Shown: positions 18,320 through 27,303 of the stretch, piece by piece
Layout: each line of letters starts with the position of its first letter
How positions within the stretch are numbered: position 1 is the stretch's first letter
Assembly (NCBI GenBank): GCA_903873475.1
Contig: CAIQON010000205.1
Span: 1-50,093, forward strand
From: an uncultured bacterium
Lineage (GTDB): Bacteria > Pseudomonadota > Gammaproteobacteria > Burkholderiales > CAIKXV01
Length of the DNA: 50,093 nucleotides
Reading direction: 5' to 3'
Position numbers and translations under genes: made by a program
The notes under the pieces: model-generated
What the model was told of the DNA's origin: nothing
Databases searched by the model: none
What the model saw: only the letters and a program-made list of their open reading frames with translations

Positions 18320-19627
18320 ATGATCGCCTGGCCGCGCAGCCTGCTCTGGCGCACGGTCGTGATGCTGGTCCCGCTGCTGGTGGTCTCACAGCTGGCGTGG
18401 TTCGCCCTGCTTTCGCTCTCCGAACGAGAGCCGCGCGCGCGGCAGATCGCCGAGCGGGTGTCGAGCGTGGTGAACCTCACCCGGGCGGCGCTGATCGGGT
18501 CGCGGCCGGAGGGCCGGCGCGCGCTGCTCGCCGAACTGAACGAGTCGGAGGGCATCCGCGTCTATCCAGGCGACGATTCACTGCCCGAGGGCACGCTCGG
18601 CACCGGCCCGGTGATCGGCCATGTCGTGGCCGAACTGCGGCGCCGGCTGGGCGAGGACACGATCATCTACGATGCCCGCGGCGGCGAACGCGCGCTGTGG
18701 GTGAGCTTCCGCATCGACGAGGACCTGTTCTGGCTGGAACTGCCGCCGGCGCGCGAACGGCGCCCGTTCCCCTGGACCTGGTTCGCCTGGGGCCTGCTGG
18801 TGCTGCTGCTCTCGATCATCGGCGCCTACCTCATCGTGCACCGGATCACGGCGCCATTGCGCGCCGCGGTGCCGGCGGCTGCCGCGATCGGCCGCGGCGA
18901 ACTGCCGCCGCCGCTGCCCGAGTCGGGCCCGCAGGAAGTAGCCGCGCTCGGCCGCGCCTTCAACGAGATGGCGCGCGACGTACGCTCGCTCGACCAGGAC
19001 CGCAAGCTGCTGCTGGCGGGTATCTCGCACGATCTGCGTACGCCGCTCGCGCGACTGCGCCTGGGCATCGAACTGCTGCCGCCCGGTGCCGATGCATCGC
19101 TCGGCACAGGCATGGTGCAGGACATCGAGGACATGGATGCGATCATCGACCAGTTCCTCAGCTACGTGCGCGAGGGCAGCAATGAAGAGGCGGCGATCGA
19201 CACCGACCTCGGCACGGCCGTGCGTGCAGTCGTCGAGCGCTACGAACGCCGGGGGCAGCCGGTACGCGCGCACGCCGGGGAGATGCCGAAGGTCCGCCTG
19301 CGCCCGCTGTCGTTCCAGCGCCTGCTGTCCAACCTGATCGACAACGCACTGCGCCACGGCGGCGGCGAGGTCGAGGTCCGTGCCGGACGCAGCGGCGCGT
19401 CGAGCGCCCAGGTCAGCGTGCTCGACCGCGGGCCGGGCATCCCGGAGGCTGAGCGCGCACGCATGCTGCAACCGTTCCAGCGCATCGGCAGCGCCCGCAC
19501 CGATCCCGGGTCGGGGCTCGGGCTGGCGATCGTCGACCGCATCGCGCGGCTGCACGGCGGCCGCGTCCTGCTCGAAGGCCGCGAGGGTGGCGGGCTCAAG
19601 GTCACGGTCGAGCTGCCGATAACCTGA
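18320..19627 (+). CDS. envZ: EnvZ-type sensor histidine kinase
   Basis: A 435-residue membrane histidine kinase 33 bp downstream of ompR. TM1 spans about residues 12-33, a periplasmic loop of about 120 residues follows, and TM2 spans about 155-176. The HAMP segment is HRITAPLRAA through AFNEMARDV. The dimerisation domain carries phosphoacceptor His237 in SHDLRTPLAR. The ATPase domain has N-box SNLIDNALRHG, G1 DRGPGIP and G2 GSGLGLAIV. It is intact and should be a bifunctional kinase/phosphatase for OmpR. The periplasmic loop is rich in charged residues and gives no ligand clue. Confidence 0.93.
   Translation: MIAWPRSLLWRTVVMLVPLLVVSQLAWFALLSLSEREPRARQIAERVSSVVNLTRAALIGSRPEGRRALLAELNESEGIRVYPGDDSLPEGTLGTGPVIGHVVAELRRRLGEDTIIYDARGGERALWVSFRIDEDLFWLELPPARERRPFPWTWFAWGLLVLLLSIIGAYLIVHRITAPLRAAVPAAAAIGRGELPPPLPESGPQEVAALGRAFNEMARDVRSLDQDRKLLLAGISHDLRTPLARLRLGIELLPPGADASLGTGMVQDIEDMDAIIDQFLSYVREGSNEEAAIDTDLGTAVRAVVERYERRGQPVRAHAGEMPKVRLRPLSFQRLLSNLIDNALRHGGGEVEVRAGRSGASSAQVSVLDRGPGIPEAERARMLQPFQRIGSARTDPGSGLGLAIVDRIARLHGGRVLLEGREGGGLKVTVELPIT
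19596..19622 (+). promoter_or_regulatory. Possible sigma28-like element at the 3' end of envZ
   Basis: TCAAGGTC (19596-19603), an 11-bp spacer and GCCGATAA (19615-19622) match the FliA consensus (TAAAGTTT-N11-GCCGATAA) with a perfect -10 and four of five in the TAAAG core. It would point to the host-attachment-type gene. Against it: the sequence encodes the conserved last residues of EnvZ, and a terminator-like hairpin follows directly downstream. Confidence 0.25.
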
Positions 19628-19630
19628 TCA

Positions 19631-19657
19631 GGCAGGGTCGACGACCCGTACCCTGCC
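19631..19657 (+). terminator. Hairpin after ompR-envZ
   Basis: GGCAGGGT (19631-19638) pairs perfectly with ACCCTGCC (19650-19657) across an 11-base loop, starting three bases after the envZ stop. There is no T-run, so it is either a weak intrinsic terminator or a 3'-end stabiliser. Confidence 0.5.
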
Positions 19658-19755
19658 ACGGACACCGATCGCGCGGGCCGCACGAAAATGTTTGCGGTCT
19701 GCTGGAACCGATGCCCATAATCATTCCGCAGCAGTCGACCAACGGAGGTAGCGCG

Positions 19756-20196
19756 ATGAGTGTGACCTGGGTCCTGGTGGCGAATGCAAGTGCAGCATGC
19801 CTGTACATCAACGAAGGTCCGAAGAAGGGCCTGCGCAAGTTCCGCGAATTTACCCACGCCCGAAGCCGGGCCAAGCTTGCCGAACTGATCACCGACCAGT
19901 CGGCGCATGGTCGAAGCGGTGCCTCCCGGCGCGCCGCCTACGAACCGGCAACCGACCCCAAGTCGGCCGAGGCAGACCGGTTCGCGGGCGAACTGAAGGA
20001 CGCACTCGAGACCGGCCGGCAGCAGCAGCACTACCAGCGCCTGATCGTCTGCGCGGCACCGCAGTTCATGGGGCGGCTCAGGCGCCGGTTCGGCGCTCCG
20101 CTGCAGCGCATGCTCACCGATTGCTTCGAGAAGGACTACACGAAGGCAGACCCGCGCAGCCTCAGCCGGAAGCTCGAGGGCTGCATCTACCTCTAG
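19756..20196 (+). CDS. Host-attachment family protein
   Basis: A 146-residue protein of the family annotated as 'protein required for attachment to host cells'. It starts with VTWVLVANASAACLYIN, has a polar middle (KSAEADRFAGELKDAL), then QRLIVCAAPQFMGRLRRRF and a C-terminal FEKDYTKADPRSL. The fold of such proteins resembles eRF1 domain 1 (baeRF) families. There is no signal peptide, so a surface role is doubtful; the family name derives from plant-bacterium work. The ATG at 19756 has a GGAGG at 19744-19748. A CATAAT box at 19716-19721 with TTGCGG 18 bp before it may be its promoter. Convergent with the TonB receptor gene. Confidence 0.8.
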   Translation: MSVTWVLVANASAACLYINEGPKKGLRKFREFTHARSRAKLAELITDQSAHGRSGASRRAAYEPATDPKSAEADRFAGELKDALETGRQQQHYQRLIVCAAPQFMGRLRRRFGAPLQRMLTDCFEKDYTKADPRSLSRKLEGCIYL

Positions 20197-20212
20197 CCCT
20201 TCCTGCAGGACA

Positions 20213-20248
20213 GCCTCCGGCGAATGGCTGCGGCCGCACGCCGGGGGC
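20213..20248. terminator. Bidirectional hairpin between convergent genes
   Basis: GCCTCCGGCG (20213-20222) and CGCCGGGGGC (20239-20248) form a 10-bp stem with one G-U pair around a 16-base loop that itself contains the palindrome GCGGCCGC. It sits between the converging host-attachment and TonB-receptor genes, as expected for a shared terminator, although no T-run is present. Confidence 0.5.
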
Positions 20249-20254
20249 GGCTGC

Positions 20255-22372
20255 TCAGCGACTCAACTCCAGCGTCACGCCGATGGTGGTCGTGCGGCCG
20301 GGCGACGGTTCGTAGAAGCGTCCGTTCGCATCGGCCACGATCACCGAGCCGATGTAGCGCCGATCGGTGATGTTGTCGATGCGTACGAACTCGGTGAGCC
20401 GCCAGCCCTTGCCGCGCTGCTGGAAGCCGCCGCGCAGGTTGCCGATCGTGTAGGCGGCGGCGGCCTCGCTGTTCTGGTCGTTGACGAACACCTTGCCACT
20501 CTGGCGAACCTCGACCCCGGCGTGGAAGCCGCTGCCGGCGTGGCGCCAGACCAGCTCCGCATACGCGAGCCTCGGGGCGACGCCGGGCAGCCGGCTGCCG
20601 GCGGCGACGGTCGTGGGCGGCGTGCCCGACGTGAACGGCTGCCGGAAGCGCGCATCGAGCGCGGTCCAGGCCACCGCCGTCTCGAAGCCCCCGGCAAAGC
20701 GCTGCCGCCAGGCGAGTTCCAGGCCTTCGCGCCGGGTCTCGGACGCATTGCGGAAATCGGTACGCCCGCCCGAGGCGCTGTTCACCACGATCTCGTCCTT
20801 CACGTCGACCTGGAACAGCGCGATGTTCAGGTGGCCGTCATCCCCGGTCAGCGCCTTCACGCCAACCTCGCGATGCAGGCTGCTGGAAGGCCTCAGCGCG
20901 AAGTTCAGGCCGGAGGCCCCACCTGGCCGGTACGCCAGTTCCGCGAAGGTCGGCGTCTCGAACCCGCGGCCGACGTTCGCATAGGCATTCACCAGCGGCG
21001 TCACTTTCCAGAGCAGGCCGGCCGCCGGCGTCGTGCGCGAGAATGACAGGCCGCCGCTGTCGTCGATGTTGCCCGGCCGGATGAAATAGTCGCGCGAATC
21101 GAAGCGCACCCGGCTATGGCGCAGCCCGGCCAGCATGCCGACCCGCGGCAGCACCTGCCAGTCGGCCTGCGCGTAGACGTCGGTGTTGGTCACCGTGTCA
21201 TCCTGGTCGCGCTTGAGCGCACCGGCAACGCCGTTGTTGTTGATGAAGCCGCGCCGGTTCTCCTTCATCCGGTCGTGGTCGACGCCGACGCTGGCGCTGA
21301 ACGTACGATCGACCAGCTTCGTGTTGCGCGTCCAGCGCAGGCCGAGACCGGCGAAGCCGCGGTCGAGGTCGACCACGCCGCCGGCACTGGTCGGTGCGGC
21401 CTGTGCCGCCAGCGGCGTCGCAAGGTACTGGGTGACCTGTCGATCCCCGGCGTAGAGCCGCGTGTGCAGCGTGTCGCCGCCGGACAGCGGCAGGTCCCAG
21501 GTGAGCCCCCCCTGGGCCTGCGAGATGCTCTTGCGCGTGCCGAACTGGTAGGCCGCCGACACCGCCTGGCGCGGGTTGAGCGCTGCCTGCGCGGCCGTGA
21601 GGCCGAGCGGATCGCGCGTCTCGGGCTGGTCGAGCGTGTTGGCCACCAGCGTCAGCACGCCTGCGTTGCCCAGGTCGAACTTCACCTTGGCGTTCCCCTG
21701 ATCGCGCCGGGTCCAGCTGTTGGCGCGATAGCCATCGGTCTCGAAGCGGGAGACGTCGACGATGCCGTTCAGAGCCCCCTGCTGCCCGCCCGCCTGGAAA
21801 CCGATCCGCGAGGTGCCGTAGGACGCACCCAGCAGGCTGCCGGACAGGGTGGGACGTTCCGGCCCGTCGGCGGTGAACACCTGCACCACGCCGCCGGCCG
21901 CGTTGCCGTACAGGCTCGAGAACGGCCCGCGCATGACTTCGATGCGCTGCGCCGAAGACAGGTTGAACGACGCTGCCTGCCCCTGTCCGTCGGGCATCGT
22001 CGCCGGAATGCCGTCGGCGATGAGCCGGATGCCGCGCACGCCGAAGGCTGCGCGCGCACCGAAGCCACGCGAGGATATCTGGAGGTCCTGCGCGTAGTTC
22101 TGGCGGTTCTGCACCGCGATACCCGGTACCCGGCCGAGCACTTCGGACAGGTTCACCTGGGGATTGGCTTCACGGATGGTGCGCTGGTCGATGCTGTCGA
22201 TGGACACTGGCAGGTCCATCGGATCGCGCGCCGTGCGGGTCGCACTGACGGTGACTTCGGGCAGCACCACGGCCGCCGGTGCCGCAGGCACGGCAGCTTG
22301 CGCCGACTGCGCGCGGGCATCGTCGGCGGCTGCAAACGCAGCAGACACCACCATCCACGGCAATACGCGCAT
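20255..22372 (-). CDS. TonB-dependent outer-membrane receptor
   Basis: A 705-residue TonB-dependent receptor. A signal peptide (about residues 1-22) is followed by the TonB-box-like LPEVTVSATR, the plug domain (SEVLGRVPGIAVQNRQNY, GPFSSLYGNAAGGVVQ) and a beta-barrel that ends with RTTTIGVTLELSR, an aromatic-poor but strand-like C-terminus. Plug features ISSRGFGARAAFGVRGIRL resemble the YncD/ferric siderophore group, but the ligand is not determined. A GGGGGAG Shine-Dalgarno precedes ATG 22372. There is no TonB, ExbB or ECF sigma gene nearby, and no obvious Fur box in the 97-bp upstream gap. Confidence 0.92.
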   Translation of the reverse strand: MRVLPWMVVSAAFAAADDARAQSAQAAVPAAPAAVVLPEVTVSATRTARDPMDLPVSIDSIDQRTIREANPQVNLSEVLGRVPGIAVQNRQNYAQDLQISSRGFGARAAFGVRGIRLIADGIPATMPDGQGQAASFNLSSAQRIEVMRGPFSSLYGNAAGGVVQVFTADGPERPTLSGSLLGASYGTSRIGFQAGGQQGALNGIVDVSRFETDGYRANSWTRRDQGNAKVKFDLGNAGVLTLVANTLDQPETRDPLGLTAAQAALNPRQAVSAAYQFGTRKSISQAQGGLTWDLPLSGGDTLHTRLYAGDRQVTQYLATPLAAQAAPTSAGGVVDLDRGFAGLGLRWTRNTKLVDRTFSASVGVDHDRMKENRRGFINNNGVAGALKRDQDDTVTNTDVYAQADWQVLPRVGMLAGLRHSRVRFDSRDYFIRPGNIDDSGGLSFSRTTPAAGLLWKVTPLVNAYANVGRGFETPTFAELAYRPGGASGLNFALRPSSSLHREVGVKALTGDDGHLNIALFQVDVKDEIVVNSASGGRTDFRNASETRREGLELAWRQRFAGGFETAVAWTALDARFRQPFTSGTPPTTVAAGSRLPGVAPRLAYAELVWRHAGSGFHAGVEVRQSGKVFVNDQNSEAAAAYTIGNLRGGFQQRGKGWRLTEFVRIDNITDRRYIGSVIVADANGRFYEPSPGRTTTIGVTLELSR

Positions 22373-22388
22373 TGCTCCCCCTTCTGTC

Positions 22389-22407
22389 GACCCGGCGTCC
22401 CCGGGTC
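22389..22407 (-). promoter_or_regulatory. Leader hairpin upstream of the TonB receptor
   Basis: GACCCGG (22389-22395) and CCGGGTC (22401-22407) form a perfect 7-bp stem with a 5-base loop, ending 17 bp before the receptor ATG and just upstream of its Shine-Dalgarno. It could be a terminator for the ispD-ispF message or a leader structure affecting receptor translation. Confidence 0.4.
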
Positions 22408-22469
22408 GGGCAGTACCCGCCGCAGGTTGTCGCGCGGTCGTGATTGTGCCTGCGCGAGGCGGGCCGGCG

Positions 22470-22994
22470 CTAGCCGCGCACGATCGACGCCACCGCCTGC
22501 GCCGCGATGCCTTCGCCCCGCCCGGTGAAGCCCAGCCGCTCGGTCGTGGTGGCCTTGACGTTCACGGCCCCCGGATCGGCATCGAGGTCCACCGTGAGGT
22601 CCGCCGCGATGTTCGCGACCATCGAAGCGACGTGCGGCGCCATGCGCGGTGCCTGCGCGATGATCGTTGCATCGACGTTGCCGACCCGCCAGCCGCGCGC
22701 GACCAGCAGCGAATGCACGTGGCGCAGCAGCGTGCGGCTGTCCGCCCCCTTCCAGCGCGGGTCGGTATCCGGGAAGTGGCGCCCGATGTCGCCGAGCCCG
22801 GCCGCGCCGAGCAGTGCATCGCAGATCGCATGGAGCAGCACGTCCGCATCGGAATGGCCGTCGAGCCCGCGCTCGAACGCGATCTCGACCCCGCCGATCA
22901 CCAGGCGCCGCCCGGCGGCGAACGCGTGTACGTCGAAACCGCTGCCGATACGCATCGGAAGGAGTACTGCAGCCGCCTTGGGCGAATCGCTCAT
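22470..22994 (-). CDS. ispF: 2-C-methyl-D-erythritol 2,4-cyclodiphosphate synthase
   Basis: IspF of the MEP isoprenoid pathway, converting CDP-ME 2-phosphate to MEcPP with release of CMP. The family signature is [12 protein letters not shown] with zinc ligands Asp and His, then [32 protein letters not shown], and [19 protein letters not shown]. The ATG at 22994 overlaps the ispD stop (ATGA) and gives 174 residues, 13 more than the canonical start at 22955. The overlap favours the longer form, while family length (about 160) favours the shorter; no Shine-Dalgarno separates them. Operon with ispD. Confidence 0.93.
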   Translation of the reverse strand: MSDSPKAAAVLLPMRIGSGFDVHAFAAGRRLVIGGVEIAFERGLDGHSDADVLLHAICDALLGAAGLGDIGRHFPDTDPRWKGADSRTLLRHVHSLLVARGWRVGNVDATIIAQAPRMAPHVASMVANIAADLTVDLDADPGAVNVKATTTERLGFTGRGEGIAAQAVASIVRG

Positions 22995-23734
22995 CGCATG
23001 TCCGGGAAATGTTGCAGGAAGCCCTCGGCCAGCGCCACGTCGGCCGGCCAGGTGACTTTCAGGTTGCGTGGATCGCCGCGCACGAGGCGCGGACGCAGGC
23101 CGCCGGCTTCGACCGCCTGCGCCTCGTCGGTGGCCGGCTGGCCACCCGGCCGGGCGGCGGCCTCGACGGCCGCATCGAGCGCGGTGAGCAGCGCCGCGTG
23201 ACGGAACATCTGCGGCGTCTGCGCGGCCCACAGTCCTTCACGCGAGGGCGTGTCGACCACGAGTCCGTCCGCATCGCCGCGCTTGAGGGTGTCGGCCACC
23301 GGCATGGCCAGCAGCCCGCCGACCGGATCGTCGAGCAGGGTATCGATCAGCCTGGCCAGCGCCGAAGGCGGCAGGCAGGGCCGTGCCGCATCGTGGACGA
23401 GCATCCAGTCCTGCGCGCCGACCGCTCCGGCCAGCGCGCGCAGCCCGTTGCGCACGCTGGCGGCACGGGTGTCGCCGCCGCAGCGGACGACCCGGACGCG
23501 CTCGCCGTACCGCTGCAGACTGTCGGCGCACCCGGATGTGTCGAAGTCGGCGTCGTCGGGAGCGAGCACCACCGACACGCTGGACAACCGCGGCTCGGCG
23601 AGCAGTGCCTCGACGGTATGGACCAGCATGGGCCTGCCCGCCAGCGGCAGGTACTGCTTCGGCAGGCCCGAGGCCATCCGCGCCCCGCGTCCGGCGGCCG
23701 GGACCAGCGCGTGCAGGCATCGAGGATTCGTCAA
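22991..23734 (-). CDS. ispD: 2-C-methyl-D-erythritol 4-phosphate cytidylyltransferase
   Basis: IspD of the MEP pathway, transferring CMP to MEP. The nucleotide-binding segment is [20 protein letters not shown], followed by [21 protein letters not shown], and the VHDAARP motif near the middle. There is no ATG before the conserved glycine-rich loop; TTG at 23734 gives 247 residues, close to family length, and I infer it as the start, with low certainty for the exact codon. The divergent gap to mfd (113 bp) contains back-to-back -10-like boxes. Downstream ispF overlaps by 4 bp. Confidence 0.9.
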   Translation of the reverse strand: MTNPRCLHALVPAAGRGARMASGLPKQYLPLAGRPMLVHTVEALLAEPRLSSVSVVLAPDDADFDTSGCADSLQRYGERVRVVRCGGDTRAASVRNGLRALAGAVGAQDWMLVHDAARPCLPPSALARLIDTLLDDPVGGLLAMPVADTLKRGDADGLVVDTPSREGLWAAQTPQMFRHAALLTALDAAVEAAARPGGQPATDEAQAVEAGGLRPRLVRGDPRNLKVTWPADVALAEGFLQHFPDMR

Positions 23735-23775
23735 GGCAGGCCGGGAGGTGGGTTGGAACCGTTGAGTGCGCGGCA

Positions 23776-23781
23776 AGTATA
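23776..23781 (-). promoter_or_regulatory. Candidate -10 box for ispD-ispF
   Basis: On the minus strand this reads TATACT, 42 bp upstream of the inferred TTG start of ispD. No convincing -35 at 16-18 bp is visible (ATGTCG is the best), so the call rests on position and the -10 alone. Confidence 0.35.
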
Positions 23782-23811
23782 CGACCCACCGGCCGGGCCG
23801 ACATGCGCCGC

Positions 23812-23817
23812 TATAAT
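23812..23817 (+). promoter_or_regulatory. Consensus -10 box for mfd
   Basis: A perfect TATAAT lies 30 bp upstream of the mfd GTG start. No good -35 is visible at 16-18 bp (the region is GC-only). It makes an upstream in-frame ATG at 23801 unlikely as the mfd start, because that codon precedes the promoter element. Confidence 0.5.
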
Positions 23818-23847
23818 CGCGCTCCTTCGAAGTGGCGACACCAAGCC

Positions 23848-26800
23848 GTGCCAGTTTTTCCCCCTGCCCCCCGTCCGACTCCCGGCTGGCCAGTGCGTGC
23901 CGCGCCGCTGGCGCCGTCCGCAGATGCACTCACGATCGCGCGCTGGGCGACCGCACTCGGCCCGGTCGCGGTGTTCACCGCCGATGCACCCGACAGCCAG
24001 CGGCTGCTCGAGGAGATCGCCTGGTTCGAGCCTGAGCTGCGCGTGCACCAGCTGCCCGACTGGGAGACGCTGCCCTACGACGCGTTCTCCCCGCACCAGG
24101 ACCTGATCTCCGAGCGGCTCGAGACTCTCTGGCAGATCAGCCAGGGCGCCTTCGACGTGGTCACGATGCCGCTGACCACGGCGCTGTATCGCCTCGCGCC
24201 ACCCGAGTTCCTCGCCGGCTACACGTTCTTCTTCAAGTGTGGCGAGGCGCTCGACGTCGACCGCTTCCGGATGCGCCTGGCCTTCGCCGGCTACGCGCAC
24301 GTGTCGCAGGTGGTGTCGCCCGGCGAGTTCAGCTTCCGCGGCGGCGTGATCGACCTGTTCCCGATGGGCAGCCCACTGCCCTACCGGCTCGACCTGTTCG
24401 ACGACACGATAGAGACGATCCGCACCTTCGATGTCGACTCGCAGCGAAGCATCTATCCGGTGCAGGAGGTACGCTTGCTGCCCGCGCGCGAGTTCCCGCT
24501 CGACGATGCCGCGGTTACCCGCTTCCGGCAGAACTTCCGGGCGTCGATCGAGGGCGATCCTTCGCGGCGCCGGCTCTACAAGGACGTGAGCAACCGGGTC
24601 GCGCCCGCCGGCATCGAGTACTACCTGCCGCTGTTCTTCGACCATACGGCGACGATATTCGACTACCTCGGCACGAAGACGACGCTGATGGTCCATGGCG
24701 ACGCGCAGGCCGCAGCCACGCGTTTCTGGAACGACACCCGGTCGCGCCACGAACTTCTGCGCGGCGACCCCGATCGCCCGCTGCTGCCGCCCGAGCAGCT
24801 GTTCATCGCAGCCGAGCAGTTCTTCGTCGCCACCCGCGCCCATGCGCGCATCGACCTGCGCACCACCGCGGCCCCCGGCGACGTACGAAGCGACGGAACC
24901 GATACGCTCGCCGCCGGCACCAGCGCCCCGCTGCCCGTGCTGGCGATCGACCGCAAGGCCGACCTGCCGCTAAGCCGCCTGCTGGCCTTCTGCAGCGCGT
25001 TCGCCGAAGAGGGTGGGCGGGTGATGCTGGTGGCCGAGAGCCTCGGCCGGCGCGAGACGCTGCTGCAGCTGCTGGCCGAGCATTCCACCGTGCCACGCAC
25101 GGTCGACAGCCTGGCGGACTTCGTCGACGACGGCGCACCGCTGGCGCTCGGCGTGGGGCCGCTGGCCAGCGGCTTCATCCTGCCGGCCGCGAAACTCGCG
25201 TTCGTCACCGAGGGCGAGATCTATGCCCTGACCGCACGCAACCGCTCGACGCGTGCAGGCCGCCGCGTCTCCACCGAGAACATGCTGCGCGACCTGTCCG
25301 AGGTCAAGGTCGGCGACCCGGTGGTGCATGAACAGCACGGCATCGGCCGCTATGCCGGCCTGGTGTCGCTCGACCAGGGAGAAGGCGTCACCGAATTCCT
25401 GCAGCTCGACTATGCGGCGGGCGACAAGCTGTACGTGCCGGTCGCGCAACTCCACCTGATCAGCCGCTACACGGGCGGCTCGCCCGAGGCTGCCCACCTG
25501 CACCGGCTCGGCAGCGGACAGTGGGAGAAGGCGAAGCGCCGCGCGGCGAAGAAGGCTCGCGACACTGCGGCCGAACTGCTCAACCTGTATGCACAGCGGG
25601 CCGCACGCAAGGGGCACGCGTTCAAGCTGAAGGAGCACGACTACCAGGTTTTTGCCGACGGCTTCCCGTTCGAGGAGACACCGGACCAGCAGGCGGCGAT
25701 CGAGGCGGTGATCGCCGACCTTTCCCGCGGCAAGCCGATGGACCGCCTGGTCTGCGGCGATGTCGGCTTCGGCAAGACCGAGGTCGCGCTGCGTGCAGCG
25801 TTTGTCGCGGTCAACGAGGGCAAGCAGGTCGCGGTGCTGGTGCCCACCACGCTGCTGGCCGAACAGCACCACCAGACCTTCTCCGACCGGTTCGCCGAAT
25901 GGCCGGTGAAGCTGGCCGAACTGTCGCGCTTCCGCTCGGCGAAGGAACAGGCCGCGGCGCTCGCCGGCCTCGCGCAAGGCAAGGTAGACATCGCGATCGG
26001 CACGCACCGGCTGATCCAGTCCGACGTGAAGTTCGCCAACCTCGGGCTGGTGATCATCGACGAAGAGCACCGCTTCGGCGTACGCCAGAAAGAGCGCCTG
26101 AAGGCGTTGCGCGCCGAGGTCGACGTGCTCACCCTCACCGCGACGCCGATCCCTCGATCGCTGGCGATGGCGATGGAAGGGCTGCGCGATTTCTCGGTGA
26201 TCGCGACCGCGCCCGAGAAGCGGCTGGCGATCAAGACCTTCGTCTCCCGGACCTCCGACGGCCTGCTGCGCGAGGCCTGCCAGCGTGAACTGCGCCGTGG
26301 CGGGCAGATCTACTTCGTGCACAATGACATCGGCACCATCGCCAACCTGGAGGAAAAGCTGGTGCGGCTGATCCCCGAGGCGCGTATCCGCATCGCCCAC
26401 GGCCAGATGCGCGAGCGCGAACTCGAGTACGTGATGCGCGACTTCTACCAGCAGCGCTTCAACCTGCTGTTGTGCACGACCATCATCGAGACCGGCATCG
26501 ACGTGCCGAGCGCCAACACGATCATCATCGACCGTGCCGACCGCTTCGGACTCGCCCAGTTGCACCAGCTGCGCGGCCGCGTCGGACGCTCGCACCACCA
26601 GGCCTACGCCTACCTGCTCACGCACGACGAGGCACCCGTGAGCGCCGATGCGCGCAAGCGCCTGGAGGCGATCCAGATGATGGAGGAGCTCGGCTCCGGC
26701 TTCTACCTGGCGATGCACGACCTGGAGATCCGCGGTGCCGGCGAGGTCCTGGGCGACAGCCAGTCCGGCGAGATGCAGGAGATCGGCTTCGGCATGTACA

Positions 26801-27303
26801 CCGAGATGCTGTCCTCGGCGGTGCGCTCGCTGCGCGCCGGCAAGGAGCCTGACCTCGACGCGCCCCTGGCGATCACCACCGAGATCAACCTGCACGCGAC
26901 CGCGGTGCTGCCCGAGAACTATTGCGCCGACGTGCACGAGCGGCTGGTGCTGTACAAGCGGCTCGCCAACTGCGAATCGCTCGACGAGATAGAAGCGCTG
27001 TCCGAGGAACTGGTCGACCGCTTCGGCGTGCTGCCGGAAGCGGCACGCACGCTGGTAGACACGCACCGGCTGCGTATCCTGTCGAAACCGCTCGGCGTGA
27101 TGCGCATCGATGCCGGCGCGAACGCAGTCCAGATACAGTTCATCCCCAACCCGCCGGTCGACCCGCAAAGGGTGATCGCGCTGGTCCGCAGCCGGCCGGG
27201 CCATCGCCTGACCGGTTCCGAAAAGCTGCGCATCGACGTCCCGCTCGCCACCACCGGGGAACGGGTAGAGCTGCTGCGCAAGACCCTGCAGGCGCTGCAA
27301 TGA
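23848..27303 (+). CDS. mfd: Transcription-repair coupling factor Mfd
   Basis: A 1151-residue Mfd, the translocase that removes RNA polymerase stalled at lesions and recruits UvrA. The N-terminal UvrB-like module includes VHQLPDWETLPYDAFSPHQ. The RNA polymerase interaction domain has VKVGDPVVHEQHGIGRYAG. The RecG-like motor has Walker A GDVGFGKT (Lys643), DEEH box IIDEEHRFG, LTATPIPRSL, and motifs V and VI in TTIIETGIDVP and LHQLRGRVGRS. The C-terminal TRCF domain is complete. GTG 23848 was chosen because it is the first start after the TATAAT and gives typical family length. The stop overlaps serB as ATGA. Confidence 0.96.
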   Translation: MPVFPPAPRPTPGWPVRAAPLAPSADALTIARWATALGPVAVFTADAPDSQRLLEEIAWFEPELRVHQLPDWETLPYDAFSPHQDLISERLETLWQISQGAFDVVTMPLTTALYRLAPPEFLAGYTFFFKCGEALDVDRFRMRLAFAGYAHVSQVVSPGEFSFRGGVIDLFPMGSPLPYRLDLFDDTIETIRTFDVDSQRSIYPVQEVRLLPAREFPLDDAAVTRFRQNFRASIEGDPSRRRLYKDVSNRVAPAGIEYYLPLFFDHTATIFDYLGTKTTLMVHGDAQAAATRFWNDTRSRHELLRGDPDRPLLPPEQLFIAAEQFFVATRAHARIDLRTTAAPGDVRSDGTDTLAAGTSAPLPVLAIDRKADLPLSRLLAFCSAFAEEGGRVMLVAESLGRRETLLQLLAEHSTVPRTVDSLADFVDDGAPLALGVGPLASGFILPAAKLAFVTEGEIYALTARNRSTRAGRRVSTENMLRDLSEVKVGDPVVHEQHGIGRYAGLVSLDQGEGVTEFLQLDYAAGDKLYVPVAQLHLISRYTGGSPEAAHLHRLGSGQWEKAKRRAAKKARDTAAELLNLYAQRAARKGHAFKLKEHDYQVFADGFPFEETPDQQAAIEAVIADLSRGKPMDRLVCGDVGFGKTEVALRAAFVAVNEGKQVAVLVPTTLLAEQHHQTFSDRFAEWPVKLAELSRFRSAKEQAAALAGLAQGKVDIAIGTHRLIQSDVKFANLGLVIIDEEHRFGVRQKERLKALRAEVDVLTLTATPIPRSLAMAMEGLRDFSVIATAPEKRLAIKTFVSRTSDGLLREACQRELRRGGQIYFVHNDIGTIANLEEKLVRLIPEARIRIAHGQMRERELEYVMRDFYQQRFNLLLCTTIIETGIDVPSANTIIIDRADRFGLAQLHQLRGRVGRSHHQAYAYLLTHDEAPVSADARKRLEAIQMMEELGSGFYLAMHDLEIRGAGEVLGDSQSGEMQEIGFGMYTEMLSSAVRSLRAGKEPDLDAPLAITTEINLHATAVLPENYCADVHERLVLYKRLANCESLDEIEALSEELVDRFGVLPEAARTLVDTHRLRILSKPLGVMRIDAGANAVQIQFIPNPPVDPQRVIALVRSRPGHRLTGSEKLRIDVPLATTGERVELLRKTLQALQ

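Noticed and set aside
22373-22469. Cobalamin riboswitch ahead of the TonB receptor
   Set aside because: The gap is only 97 bp and shows a simple 7-bp hairpin. A B12 riboswitch needs about 200 bp and its conserved box, which I do not see.
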